64,000 bases of DNA, taken from M3007 sp031425155 (GTDB lineage: Bacteria > Bacteroidota > Bacteroidia > Chitinophagales > Saprospiraceae). The notes under the pieces were generated by a model. The model had not been told where the DNA came from. It ran no database searches and worked only from the letters and a program-made list of their open reading frames with translations. Below are positions 1 through 7,622 of the stretch, piece after piece; positions within the stretch are counted from its first letter, which is position 1, and the number at the start of each line of letters is the position of its first letter. The DNA is taken from contig JANPIV010000032.1 of assembly GCA_031425155.1 (NCBI GenBank), positions 1-64,000 of the forward strand. The letters are read 5' to 3'. Position numbers and translations under genes: made by a program.

Positions 1-218
1 AGCGGAAAGGCTTGAATTTTGACAGTAGATGAAGATTTATTTTTGGTGCATAGCGGGGACTATTCGCTAAAAATAAAGCAAAATATAATGGCAAAAGACA
101 GGACTTTACGCCTGATGAGGGGTTTTAAAACAGCCTCTTAGCCTGACGGCCATGGTGAAAACACCAAGAGCGGAAGGAACTATCTTCACCCTGCTCAACA
201 TTCTCCACCGCTCAACTT

Positions 219-932
219 TTATTGTAACTGGCGCAAATACATCCGAATCGTGTTGGCCAGCCCGTAATAGAGCGCGTCACTGATCAGCGCATGGCCAATG
301 CTCACTTCCAGCAAGCCGGGGCAGTGCATTTGGAAATAGCGCAGGTTGTCGAGATTCAGGTCGTGCCCGGCATTGATGCCAATTCCCAGCGCGTTGGCGG
401 CCTCGGCAGCGCGGGTGTAGGGCAACATAGCCGCTGCCGCATCTTGGGCAAAATCGTGCGCATAAGGGCCGGTATAAAACTCAATCCGGTCGGCACCCAA
501 TCTATGCGCCCCTTCCACCATCGCTTCCACTGGGTCCACGAACAGCGACACCCGGATGCCCCGGCTGTGCAGCGTAGCGGTGATGTCCCGCAGAAAATCG
601 GCGTGGGCCACCGTGTTCCAGCCCGCATTGGAAGTGAGTTGGTCGGGTGCGTCGGGCACCAGTGTACACTGGTGCGGCGGATTGGCGAGCACTAGTTCCA
701 TAAATTCCGGCGTGGGATTGCCCTCGATATTAAACTCTGTGGTGACCACGGCGCGCAGGGCCGCCACGTCGTCGTAGCGAATATGACGCTGATCGGGCCG
801 CGGATGGATGGTAATCCCCTGTGCGCCAAAGGCTTCGCAATCGCGGGCCACCTGCACGAGGTTGGGCAGATTGCCGCCCCGCGCGTTGCGGATCAGGGCG
901 ACTTTATTGAGATTGATGCTGAGTCGGGTCAT
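219..932 (-). CDS. pdxJ: Pyridoxine 5'-phosphate synthase
   Basis: Cytosolic TIM-barrel enzyme that condenses 3-amino-2-oxopropyl phosphate with 1-deoxy-D-xylulose 5-phosphate to pyridoxine phosphate, the last ring-forming step of DXP-dependent vitamin B6 synthesis. The 237 residues match the family length. Visible landmarks are the first strand LSINLNKVALIRNARGG (residues 4-20), the phosphate/active-site segment ITIHPRPDQRHIR (40-52), FNIEGNP (67-73), and near the C-terminus EVSIGHALISDALYYGL. The ATG is followed directly by the conserved first strand, so the start is firm. The gene stands alone, divergent from the M48 protease gene; no other B6 gene is in the window. The 218 bases after its stop hold nothing recognisable. 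Confidence 0.95.
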   Translation of the reverse strand: MTRLSINLNKVALIRNARGGNLPNLVQVARDCEAFGAQGITIHPRPDQRHIRYDDVAALRAVVTTEFNIEGNPTPEFMELVLANPPHQCTLVPDAPDQLTSNAGWNTVAHADFLRDITATLHSRGIRVSLFVDPVEAMVEGAHRLGADRIEFYTGPYAHDFAQDAAAAMLPYTRAAEAANALGIGINAGHDLNLDNLRYFQMHCPGLLEVSIGHALISDALYYGLANTIRMYLRQLQ

Positions 933-942
933 TTTTGGTATT

Positions 943-981
943 TAAATACAAAAGGCACAAATGAACATAAAAGAGCACATT
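943..981. repeat. Short-period A-rich repeat (CACAAAAG family)
   Basis: Seen: a spacer built from variants of ACAAAAGGCACAAATGAACA followed by TAAAAGAGCACA, roughly 9-base periodicity. The same words recur about 1.2 kb away in the spacer after the M48 protease gene (2185-2400), so the two spacers flanking that gene share one repeat vocabulary. It begins just upstream of the pdxJ start codon. Function is unknown. Confidence 0.5.
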
Positions 982-1150
982 AAATGGCCTTTTATATCTT
1001 TGAGGAAGGCGTACAGATCAAGAAATCTTAAAATTATTCAAAAATATCGGGGCTTTTGGTTATAAATTTTAAAAAAATGTACCCTGTTACAGGGCGACCG
1101 CTGCACATTGCGTTACGTTTGCGCACAAAATTCGTCTCCATCTGGCACGA

Positions 1151-1158
1151 TATTTTTG
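1151..1158 (+). promoter_or_regulatory. Candidate Bacteroidota -7 box (TATTTTTG)
   Basis: TATTTTTG matches the phylum consensus TAnnTTTG and lies 27 bases before the ATG chosen for the M48 protease gene, leaving a short leader. No convincing -33 TTTG at ideal spacing is seen. Its position argues against the longer reading frame beginning at 1108. Confidence 0.4.
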
Positions 1159-1185
1159 AACGCACCATTAAAAAAACGTAAAACT

Positions 1186-2013
1186 ATGTGGAAGAAAAGC
1201 CTAATGCTCTTTTTACTGCTGCCAGCCTTTCTGGCCTGCACCAAAAATGCCTTTACCGGGCGTAAATCCCTGAATCTATTCCCCAACTCTCAGATCAATC
1301 AGATGAGTTTTGCGGAGTATAAAACCTTCTTGTCTGAAAACAAAACAGTGTCTTCCGGCAGTGATGTGGAGATGGTGAAACGCGTCGGTAACGACATCCG
1401 CGCGGCGGTAGATGTGTATTACCGCGCCAACAAAATGAGCACCGATCTCAAGGATTTTGCCTGGGAATTCAACGTGGTGGACGATCCGAACACGGTGAAC
1501 GCCTTCTGTATGCCGGGTGGTAAAGTGGTGGTTTATACCGGGATTCTGAAAGTCACCCAGAATGAAAATGCCCTGGCCGTGGTGCTCGGTCACGAAATAG
1601 CCCACGCCCTGGCCAATCACGGCAACGAGCGGATGAGCCAGCAAGTGGTGGCGCAACTCGGCATGACCTCGCTGGATTTGGCCCTGTCGCAGAAGTCGGC
1701 GGCGACCAGAAATATCCTGATGCAGGCCGCCGGAGCAGGTACGCAAGTGGGGGTTTTGCTACCATTCAGCCGCAAACACGAATCGGAAGCCGACGAAATT
1801 GGTCTGTACCTGATGGCAATGGCCGGTTATAACCCTGCAGAAGCGGTCCCCTTTTGGGAACGTATGAACAAACTGGGCGGTGCGCGTCCGCCCGCCTTTA
1901 TGAGCACGCACCCGGACCCTACCAAACGCAGCCAAACGCTGAAATCGCTGGTGCCCAAGGCGCGGGCTTACGCCGCTAAATACCCGGTGCCCGCCAGCTC
2001 GAAGCGGAAATAG
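1186..2013 (+). CDS. M48-family zinc metalloprotease, lipoprotein
   Basis: Membrane-anchored peptidase of the M48C (BepA/LoiP-like) type, which in other Gram-negative bacteria degrades misfolded outer-membrane proteins in the periplasm. Counting from ATG 1186, a lipoprotein signal ends at Cys18 (AFLAC). The zinc motif HEIAH is at 136-140 inside VVLGHEIAHALANH, and the third ligand is the Glu in HESEADEIG (about 198-206). The substrate-strand segment NAFCMPGGKVVVYTG precedes the catalytic helix. The 275 residues are standard for a protease without a TPR tail. The frame is open from 1108, but that extension would bury the lipobox and lies partly in the presumed promoter, so 1186 is preferred. 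Substrate is not known. Confidence 0.9.
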   Translation: MWKKSLMLFLLLPAFLACTKNAFTGRKSLNLFPNSQINQMSFAEYKTFLSENKTVSSGSDVEMVKRVGNDIRAAVDVYYRANKMSTDLKDFAWEFNVVDDPNTVNAFCMPGGKVVVYTGILKVTQNENALAVVLGHEIAHALANHGNERMSQQVVAQLGMTSLDLALSQKSAATRNILMQAAGAGTQVGVLLPFSRKHESEADEIGLYLMAMAGYNPAEAVPFWERMNKLGGARPPAFMSTHPDPTKRSQTLKSLVPKARAYAAKYPVPASSKRK

Positions 2014-2403
2014 GTCAAATAAGCAAATAAGGCAAGGGGCAATATGCAAATGGAGTAATGCGACATCCCGATTTCTATCGGGAATGCAAAAAAGCAATAA
2101 GCCAACAAGCAATGTCACCTTCCGAAGCGGTGGTCGAAAGTCATTCAGTTGATTTTCGGCCACCTTTTTTGGTTTTAAACATAAAAGGCAGGTTTTTAAC
2201 ACAAAAGGCACAAAAGAACATTTAAGGCTATTATGTCCTCCTTTGTGTTCTTTTGTCCCCTTTTGTGTCTTTTGTGTTTAAAAATACGGCGTAAAGGCGC
2301 ACGCCTTCTTTCGTGTTTCAAAATACGGCACAAAGGACGCACATTTTCTTTTGTACTTTTTTGTCCCCTTTTGTGTTTCAAACACGGCCTATCTGCCGCA
2401 CAG
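2014..2403. repeat. Repeat-filled spacer between protease and cyclase genes
   Basis: This 390-base stretch contains no convincing gene. It starts with words such as AAATAAGCAAATAAGGC and GCAATAAGCCAACAAGCAATG, then CACAAAAGGCACAAAAGAACA, then the opposite strand of the same theme (CTTTTGTCCCCTTTTGTGTC). Between 2275 and 2352 a unit of about 38 bases beginning TGTTTAAAAATACGGCG is directly duplicated with changes (TGTTTCAAAATACGGCA). Complementary words on both sides would allow extended hairpins. An open frame runs through it into the cyclase gene, but its translation is low-complexity and is not believed. Confidence 0.65.
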
Positions 2404-4800
2404 ATGGTTACTTTTGCCTTGTCAAATCACATCGCCATCATTCGCCGCCACCTCATATTGTTTACCTGGTTTTGCCTGCTGCTGGCCTGCCCGTCGTTGT
2501 ACGGCCAGGACGATAGTTATGTGGAACAGACCACGGTAGAAGTGGACAATCTGCTTCGGCAGGCCCGCAGTGCCGAGGGTGATAGCGAACGCATCGAAAA
2601 GAGCCAGCAGGCACTGTTGCTCGCCCGCGAAATCCGTTACGATGGCGGCGTGGTCCGTGCTTCGCTGCTGCTGGGCGAGGTCGCCATGCGCCAGGGCAAA
2701 AACGAAGAGTCCCTGGAGCATTACCTCGAAGCCGAAAGCAAGGTGCCCGCCTCCGGCAATCAAAGCACTTTGGTGACCATCAATGCGGCCCTGGGCGACC
2801 TTTTTTACCGGGAAAAACTTTACGAAACCGCCCGCCGATACTATGGTGCCGTGCTCGCCATCCAACCGGACGACTATGGCACTATGGAGAAAATGGCGGA
2901 CGCGTGTCTGTATGATCTCCGCTTCGACAGTGCCGAATTATATTACAAAGTGCTCATCGTGCAGTATCGGGAAGCGGGCAACAATCCCCATCTGGTGCAG
3001 ATGTACCAGAAACTGGCGGGGGCTTACGATCAAAAAAACGATCCCGGCAAAAGCCTGTACTACTACACGTTCATCGAAGACCTGATCGAGCGTTACGGCA
3101 CCACGCAGGAAAAATCGCTGCTCTACAACAACATGGGCCGCCAGTATGCCTCGCTCGGCGACTATACCAAAGCCCTCAAATATTTTCGCAACGCGGAGGC
3201 CATCTGCAGCTACATTCCCTGCGAGTACCCGGAGGTGCTGTACGCCAATCTGGGGGTGGCACTGCACAATACCGGCGATACCAAGGGCGGCATCAGCGAC
3301 CTGCTCAAAGCCCGCAACATCCTGCTCGACCGCCGCGATGTGCCTGCTTTGGCGAACCTGGAGCACCTCATTGCCAGCGTGTATTTCAGCGATAATGACA
3401 TTTACAATGCCCTGATTCACAATGATCTATCTATAAAATATGCCCGTGAATCCAAACAGGCTACCGTACTGGCCAACGCGTACCGCACCGAGGCCGATCT
3501 GTATCACGGACTGTATGACTTTGAAAAAGCCTTTGAATATTACCGCCAATACCTGAACATACTGGATTCGGCGCGTGTGGAAGAGCAAATCCGGCAGCAA
3601 CGCCTCGATCAGCAGCGTACCCTGCTGGCCAATGCCGAAGGACAGATCAAGTACTTGATTGCCCGGCAAAATTTCAAGACCCTGGAACTCCAGCAGGTGC
3701 GCTACGAGCAGGAACGCCTGCAACTGACCAACGAAAAACTCGCGCTCGAAATCCGCCAAAGCGAGGACAAGGCCCTGCTGCTCCAGAAACAAAAAGAAGT
3801 GGACCAGGTACAACTCCGCGCCCGCGCCCTCGAAGTGCTCCAGGCCCGACAGGAGGCGCGTCTGGCGGCGCAACAACTGGATGCAGAAAAGCGGGATCGC
3901 CTCATTGTCACCCTGCGCCAGCAGGAGGCCATTGACCGCGCCCAACGTCTCGCCGACAGTACCCAACGCGCCCAGGAGGTAGAAATCCTGGATTTGAAAG
4001 TGCGCCAGCAGGATACCTTCCGAAAAATCGCCTACGGAGCCGGTGCGCTGCTGCTGGTCATCCTCAGTTTGCTGGGCATCGGCTGGCTGTTTGCCCGCCG
4101 CGCCAACAGTCGCCTGAACGAGAAAAACCGTAAAATCCAGGCACAAAACCAGGAAATAGAAGCGGAACGGAGCAAAAGCGACCAACTGCTGCTGAATATC
4201 CTGCCGGAAGAAATCGCCCAGGAACTAAAAACCAAGGGCTACGCCAAACCGCGCCTGTACGAATCGGCCACCGTGCTTTTCACCGATTTTGTCAATTTCA
4301 CCCGCCTCTCGTCCACGCTGCTGCCGGAGGCTCTTATTGATGAATTGAACGAGTGTTTTCACGCTTTCGACCTGATCTGCGACAAGTGCGGGCTGGAAAA
4401 AATCAAGACCATCGGCGACGCTTTCATGTGCGTCGGCGGGCTGCCCGTGCCCAATGCCACCCACGTGCAGGACACCGTCCGGGCGGCCCTCGAAATGCAG
4501 GAATGGATTCAAATCCGCAACCAGGAGAACCCCAAAGCCATCTTCCGGGAGATGCGCATCGGCGTGCATACCGGCGCGGTGGTGGCGGGCGTGATCGGTA
4601 AAAACAAGTTCGCTTTCGATATTTGGGGCGATGCCGTGAACCTGGCCGCCCGCCTCGAAGAACTCGGCGAACCGGGTAAAGTCAATATTTCCAGCACCAC
4701 GGCGGAGGCCCTGGGCGAGGGGTTCCGGCTCATTTTCCGGGGAGAAAAGGAGGTGCATAATAAGGGGCTGGTGGCGATGTATTTTGTGGAGGGGATTTAA
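2404..4800 (+). CDS. TPR-coupled class III adenylyl cyclase, membrane-bound
   Basis: Predicted to make cAMP. From ATG 2404 (798 residues) the order is: secretion signal or first membrane helix ending near PSLYGQ (about residue 37), TPR-like helical repeats (about 50-400), a long charged coiled coil (about 400-535), a membrane helix IAYGAGALLLVILSLLGIGW (about 541-560), and a C-terminal cyclase domain from about 600. Catalytic features are visible: the metal Asp in VLFTDFVNFT (near 626), EKIKTIGDAF with the ATP-specifying Lys and second metal Asp (near 664), and FDIWGDAVNLAARLEE with the base-contacting Asp and transition-state Asn and Arg. Lys plus Asp predicts ATP rather than GTP. TPRs would be periplasmic and the cyclase cytoplasmic. 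Start is uncertain: a TACTTTTG box at 2409-2416 could mean translation from TTG 2458. Confidence 0.85.
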   Translation: MVTFALSNHIAIIRRHLILFTWFCLLLACPSLYGQDDSYVEQTTVEVDNLLRQARSAEGDSERIEKSQQALLLAREIRYDGGVVRASLLLGEVAMRQGKNEESLEHYLEAESKVPASGNQSTLVTINAALGDLFYREKLYETARRYYGAVLAIQPDDYGTMEKMADACLYDLRFDSAELYYKVLIVQYREAGNNPHLVQMYQKLAGAYDQKNDPGKSLYYYTFIEDLIERYGTTQEKSLLYNNMGRQYASLGDYTKALKYFRNAEAICSYIPCEYPEVLYANLGVALHNTGDTKGGISDLLKARNILLDRRDVPALANLEHLIASVYFSDNDIYNALIHNDLSIKYARESKQATVLANAYRTEADLYHGLYDFEKAFEYYRQYLNILDSARVEEQIRQQRLDQQRTLLANAEGQIKYLIARQNFKTLELQQVRYEQERLQLTNEKLALEIRQSEDKALLLQKQKEVDQVQLRARALEVLQARQEARLAAQQLDAEKRDRLIVTLRQQEAIDRAQRLADSTQRAQEVEILDLKVRQQDTFRKIAYGAGALLLVILSLLGIGWLFARRANSRLNEKNRKIQAQNQEIEAERSKSDQLLLNILPEEIAQELKTKGYAKPRLYESATVLFTDFVNFTRLSSTLLPEALIDELNECFHAFDLICDKCGLEKIKTIGDAFMCVGGLPVPNATHVQDTVRAALEMQEWIQIRNQENPKAIFREMRIGVHTGAVVAGVIGKNKFAFDIWGDAVNLAARLEELGEPGKVNISSTTAEALGEGFRLIFRGEKEVHNKGLVAMYFVEGI

Positions 4801-4887
4801 TATGACAAGCATTACAGAACAGGAAACGTATATAGCGTACAATTCTTATCTTCGTCCAAATTTGATTTATAAAACTCCATATTTTAC

Positions 4888-5661
4888 ATGAAAAATATTG
4901 CTTGGACAAAAGAAGAGACTCTTCTAGCACTCAATTTATATCTCAAATTGCCATTTGGCCAATTTTATTCTCAGAATAAGGATGTCATGAAATTGGCAAG
5001 TATGATTGGCAGAACGCCGTCATCAGTTAGTATGAAGCTGAGCAATTTTGCCAGATTAGATCCATTTCATAAAAATAGAGGCGTAAAGGGCTTGGCACAT
5101 GGGGCAAAATTGGAAGAAGAAGTCTGGAACGAATATATAGAAAATAGAGGGGAGGTTATGTTCAAAAGTGAGCAATTGCTGACTGAAATACAAGGAGAAG
5201 TTTTAGAATTTAAATTCAATGATGTATTACAGGATTTACCTCTAATGAAAGGTGAAGAAAAAATCCGAGCAGTAAAAACTCGTGTCAATCAGCGTGTTTT
5301 CCGTGAAATAGTTTTGGCCAATTACTCCTCGAAGTGTATTATTTCAAAAATTTCTATTCCAGACTTGTTAATCGCCAGCCATATTATCCCTTGGTCGAAA
5401 GACGAAAATGAAAGATTGAACCCAGAAAATGGTTTGTGCCTTTCTGCTATTCATGATAGAGCCTTTGATAAGGGTCTGCTTGGAATTGACATTGACTATA
5501 AAATCCTCCTATCAAATAAGATAAAAGAGCACTACCAACAACCTTTTTTTGAAACTTATTTCGGTCAATTTGAGAATAAATTGATTGAGCAAGCCGGAAA
5601 ATACCTACCCAGAAAAGCATTTTTAGAATATCATCTTGAAAATATTTTTCAAAAAGATTAA
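4888..5661 (+). CDS. HNH endonuclease, putative restriction-type
   Basis: The 257-residue protein ends in an HNH_2-type nuclease core, SHIIPWSKDENERLNPENG (residues 164-182) followed by LCLSAIHDRAFD, giving the His-Asn-His set at His165, Asn181 and His189. This arrangement is common in bacterial restriction-like nucleases. The N-terminal 60 residues (WTKEETLLALNLYLKLPFG, then IGRTPSSVSMKLSNF) read like a helix-turn-helix DNA-binding region. No methyltransferase or partner gene is adjacent. The gene is strikingly AT-rich beside GC-balanced neighbours, which points to recent horizontal acquisition. A methylation-dependent type IV role or a solitary restriction enzyme are both possible; the target is unknown. 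Confidence 0.75.
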   Translation: MKNIAWTKEETLLALNLYLKLPFGQFYSQNKDVMKLASMIGRTPSSVSMKLSNFARLDPFHKNRGVKGLAHGAKLEEEVWNEYIENRGEVMFKSEQLLTEIQGEVLEFKFNDVLQDLPLMKGEEKIRAVKTRVNQRVFREIVLANYSSKCIISKISIPDLLIASHIIPWSKDENERLNPENGLCLSAIHDRAFDKGLLGIDIDYKILLSNKIKEHYQQPFFETYFGQFENKLIEQAGKYLPRKAFLEYHLENIFQKD

Positions 5662-5814
5662 TTATAGCACATTGAACCATAGTTTGTAAATTTTTCATCA
5701 CACGTATCTAGTGTTTTAAATTGCTTTTGCGGTTGCTAAATCGTCAAAGGTTTCACTAGATTTTTTGTTACAAAAAGGATTTAATATCTGGATACAAGTA
5801 CGGTACAATAAAAG

Positions 5815-5865
5815 CGCAAACAAAAAATAAGCAACGGCAAACAAAGTGGGCAACGGGCAATAAAA
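5815..5865. repeat. Short-period repeat before mnmE terminator
   Basis: Seen: AAACAAAAAATAAGCAACGG, then CAAACAAAGTGGGCAACGGG and CAATAAAAAAGCG, a run of GCAA/CAAC words with 7-9 base spacing. It resembles the arrays at 2014-2403 and 14462-14658 in style but not exact sequence. It lies in the spacer between the convergent HNH and mnmE genes. Confidence 0.4.
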
Positions 5866-5896
5866 AAGCGTTGCAAATCAACTGATTGCAACGCTT
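5866..5896. terminator. Bidirectional hairpin terminator
   Basis: AAGCGTTGCAA pairs perfectly with TTGCAACGCTT (11 bp) around a 9-base loop. Read on the minus strand the stem is followed by TTTTATT, ending mnmE, which stops 34 bases before it. On the plus strand it is followed by AATTTATTTTTTG and could also stop read-through from the HNH gene. Confidence 0.75.
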
Positions 5897-5929
5897 AATT
5901 TATTTTTTGTTGGTCGGTCATTTTCCAAC

Positions 5930-7504
5930 TTACTTTCCAATACAAAACTTCCCAAATATATTCCCCAGCAAATCCTCTACCCCGATCTCCCCGGTGATCT
6001 CGCCCAGAAACGCCAGCGAGCGGCGAATATCCTGGGCCACAAAATCGCCGGTGATATTCGAATCGAGGCCGTGGAGCACATCGGCCAGGGCCTCGTCGGC
6101 CTGGCGGAGCGCGCCGAAGTGACGGGCATTGGTGACGATGGTACTTTCCAGATTCACCTCGCCGCCCGCGATGGTCTGGAAGATTTTCTCTTTCAGGTAC
6201 TCAATGTTCATCTGATTCTTGGCAGAAACGGGCACCAATGCGGACTGCGGAATACGGAATACGGAATTTCCCGACGGGACGGCCTCTAAGAGATAGGGAT
6301 GAATGTCGGGCAACGTCGGGTCGGCCAGCCAGGCGGTTTGAAAGAGGGGGTTGCGGTCCATTTTGTTGCATACCACCAGTAGGGGCGACCCTTGCGGTCG
6401 CCCGGTGTCTAGTAATTGCCTAGTCCCTTGCGGTCGCCCTAAGTCTTGCGGTTGCCCAACGTCTTGTATGGGGCCATCATCTTGCGGTCGCCCATCCTGT
6501 AATCTCCCCTCCATCTCGCCCACCAGTTCCCGCACATCCCGTTGCACCTCCGCCAGGGTCATGCCGCCCGCCACGTCCCACACGTATATGAGGATGGCGG
6601 CTTGCTGGATTTGTTCCATCGTTTTGCGCACCCCAATCGCCTCGATCTGGTCCTGTGCCTCCCGCAGCCCGGCGGTATCAATCAGCCGAAACTGTACGCC
6701 TTTGATATTCAGCACCTCTTCGATGGTATCGCGCGTGGTCCCGGCGATGTCCGACACGATGGCGCGTTCCTCATTGAGCAGGGCATTGAGCAGGGTACTT
6801 TTGCCGGCATTGGGTCGCCCGGCGATGACGGTGGCCACGCCGGTTTTCAGCGCATTGCCCAGCGTGAAGGATTGCAGCAGGGTTTGAATGTAAGCCCTGA
6901 TTTTGGCCACCAGGTTTTTCAGGTCCTGGCGGTCGGCGAATTCCACGTCTTCTTCCCCGAAATCGAGTTCGAGTTCCACGAGACTGGCGAAACTGATAAG
7001 TTCTTCGCGGAGACGGCTGATCTCGTTTTTGAAACCGCCGCGCAGTTGGCGCAAGGCTACGGAGTGGGCCGCTTCACTTTGGCTATTAATCAGGTCGGCT
7101 ACGGCTTCGGCCTGCGAAAGGTCCATTTTGCCATTGAGAAAAGCGCGCAGCGTAAACTCGCCGGGCTGGGCCATCCGCGCGCCGAAACGCAGACATAACT
7201 GAATGATTTCCTGCTGAATATAAGCGGAACCGTGGCAGCTGATCTCGACGGTATTTTCGCCGGTGTACGATTTTGGCCCGTGGAAAATGGTCACCAGCAC
7301 CTCATCCACCATCTGTCCATGTTCATCTTCCAGGCGGCCAAAATGTGCAGTGTGGGAAGGCTGCTCCTGTAGTTTTTTCCCCTTGAAAATGTGGTCAGCC
7401 AGCTCAATCGCCTCGCTACCCGACAGGCGGATGACGGCAATAGCGCCAACACCGGGGGGCGTGGCCAGGGCAACGATGGTGGCGGAAAGGTCGGGTAGGT
7501 GCAT
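5930..7504 (-). CDS. mnmE: tRNA modification GTPase MnmE with repeat-encoded insertions
   Basis: With MnmG this GTPase makes the 5-carboxymethylaminomethyl group on U34 of several tRNAs. From ATG 7504 (524 residues): folate-binding N-domain beginning MHLPDLSATIVALATPPGVG, helical domain, and a G domain with P-loop GRPNAGKS (229-236), switch residues GTTRDT (255-260), DTAGLRE (276-282) and NKMD (380-383). The C-terminal FCIGK supplies the catalytic Cys motif. The family is usually about 450-460 residues; the excess is two insertions. Residues 336-372 are a hexapeptide repeat (GRPQxx type) encoded by an 18-bp DNA repeat, and PSGNSVFRIPQ before SALVPVSAKN is encoded by three ACGGAAT-like heptamers. 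Both are in frame and lie in surface loops, so the enzyme is probably functional. The open frame extends to 7600 but only through repeat DNA. Confidence 0.95.
   Translation of the reverse strand: MHLPDLSATIVALATPPGVGAIAVIRLSGSEAIELADHIFKGKKLQEQPSHTAHFGRLEDEHGQMVDEVLVTIFHGPKSYTGENTVEISCHGSAYIQQEIIQLCLRFGARMAQPGEFTLRAFLNGKMDLSQAEAVADLINSQSEAAHSVALRQLRGGFKNEISRLREELISFASLVELELDFGEEDVEFADRQDLKNLVAKIRAYIQTLLQSFTLGNALKTGVATVIAGRPNAGKSTLLNALLNEERAIVSDIAGTTRDTIEEVLNIKGVQFRLIDTAGLREAQDQIEAIGVRKTMEQIQQAAILIYVWDVAGGMTLAEVQRDVRELVGEMEGRLQDGRPQDDGPIQDVGQPQDLGRPQGTRQLLDTGRPQGSPLLVVCNKMDRNPLFQTAWLADPTLPDIHPYLLEAVPSGNSVFRIPQSALVPVSAKNQMNIEYLKEKIFQTIAGGEVNLESTIVTNARHFGALRQADEALADVLHGLDSNITGDFVAQDIRRSLAFLGEITGEIGVEDLLGNIFGKFCIGK
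6247..6267. repeat. Three heptamers (GCGGAAT, ACGGAAT x2) inside mnmE
   Basis: GCGGAAT followed by two copies of ACGGAAT lie in tandem within the mnmE reading frame. Translated on the minus strand they give NSVFRIPQ-type residues just before the strand that leads to the SAK motif of the G domain. Seven bases times three keeps the frame. Confidence 0.6.
6389..6499. repeat. 18-bp tandem repeat array inside mnmE
   Basis: Copies of CTTGCGGTCGCCC start at 6391, 6427 and 6481, with variants at 6409, 6445 and 6463: an exact 18-base period over six units. The first copy is preceded by GGGGCGACC, forming a perfect GGGCGACC/GGTCGCCC hairpin. On the minus strand it encodes six hexapeptides (GRPQDD, GPIQDV, GQPQDL and similar) between the third helix and the NKxD strand of the MnmE G domain. 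Confidence 0.8.
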
Positions 7505-7513
7505 AATTTTTGT

Positions 7514-7622
7514 AATGTGGACAATGGGTTTAATGTGGACAATAATGAGGAATGTGGACAATGTGAGAGAATGTGGCCAATGAGCCTCCACATTGACCAC
7601 ATTCTCTCACATTGGCCACATT
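7514..7622. repeat. AATGTGGNCAATG repeat element with 32-bp inverted arms
   Basis: Direct units beginning AATGTGG start at 7514, 7532, 7551 and 7570 (18-19 base period). The last two form an arm (7551-7582) that pairs with 7591-7622 with only two mismatches over 32 bases, around an 8-base loop. On the plus strand it ends in TTTTATTTT. It fills the spacer between birA and mnmE, both on the minus strand. A second element of the same sequence family lies at 53268-53399. Confidence 0.85.

Noticed and set aside
100..180. Possible hammerhead ribozyme or IS end (CTGATGAG, GAGGCTGTTTTAAAAC on the minus strand)
   Set aside because: The GAAA part of the hammerhead core is missing and no partner inverted repeat or transposase is seen in the window.
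2233..2403. N-terminal extension of the cyclase reading frame by 57 residues
   Set aside because: The residues come from repeat DNA, are Phe/Cys/Leu-rich nonsense, and hide a normal signal peptide starting at 2404.
7514..7622. CRISPR array or att site
   Set aside because: Spacing of 18-19 bases is too short for a CRISPR and units occur in both orientations; no integrase or cas gene is present.
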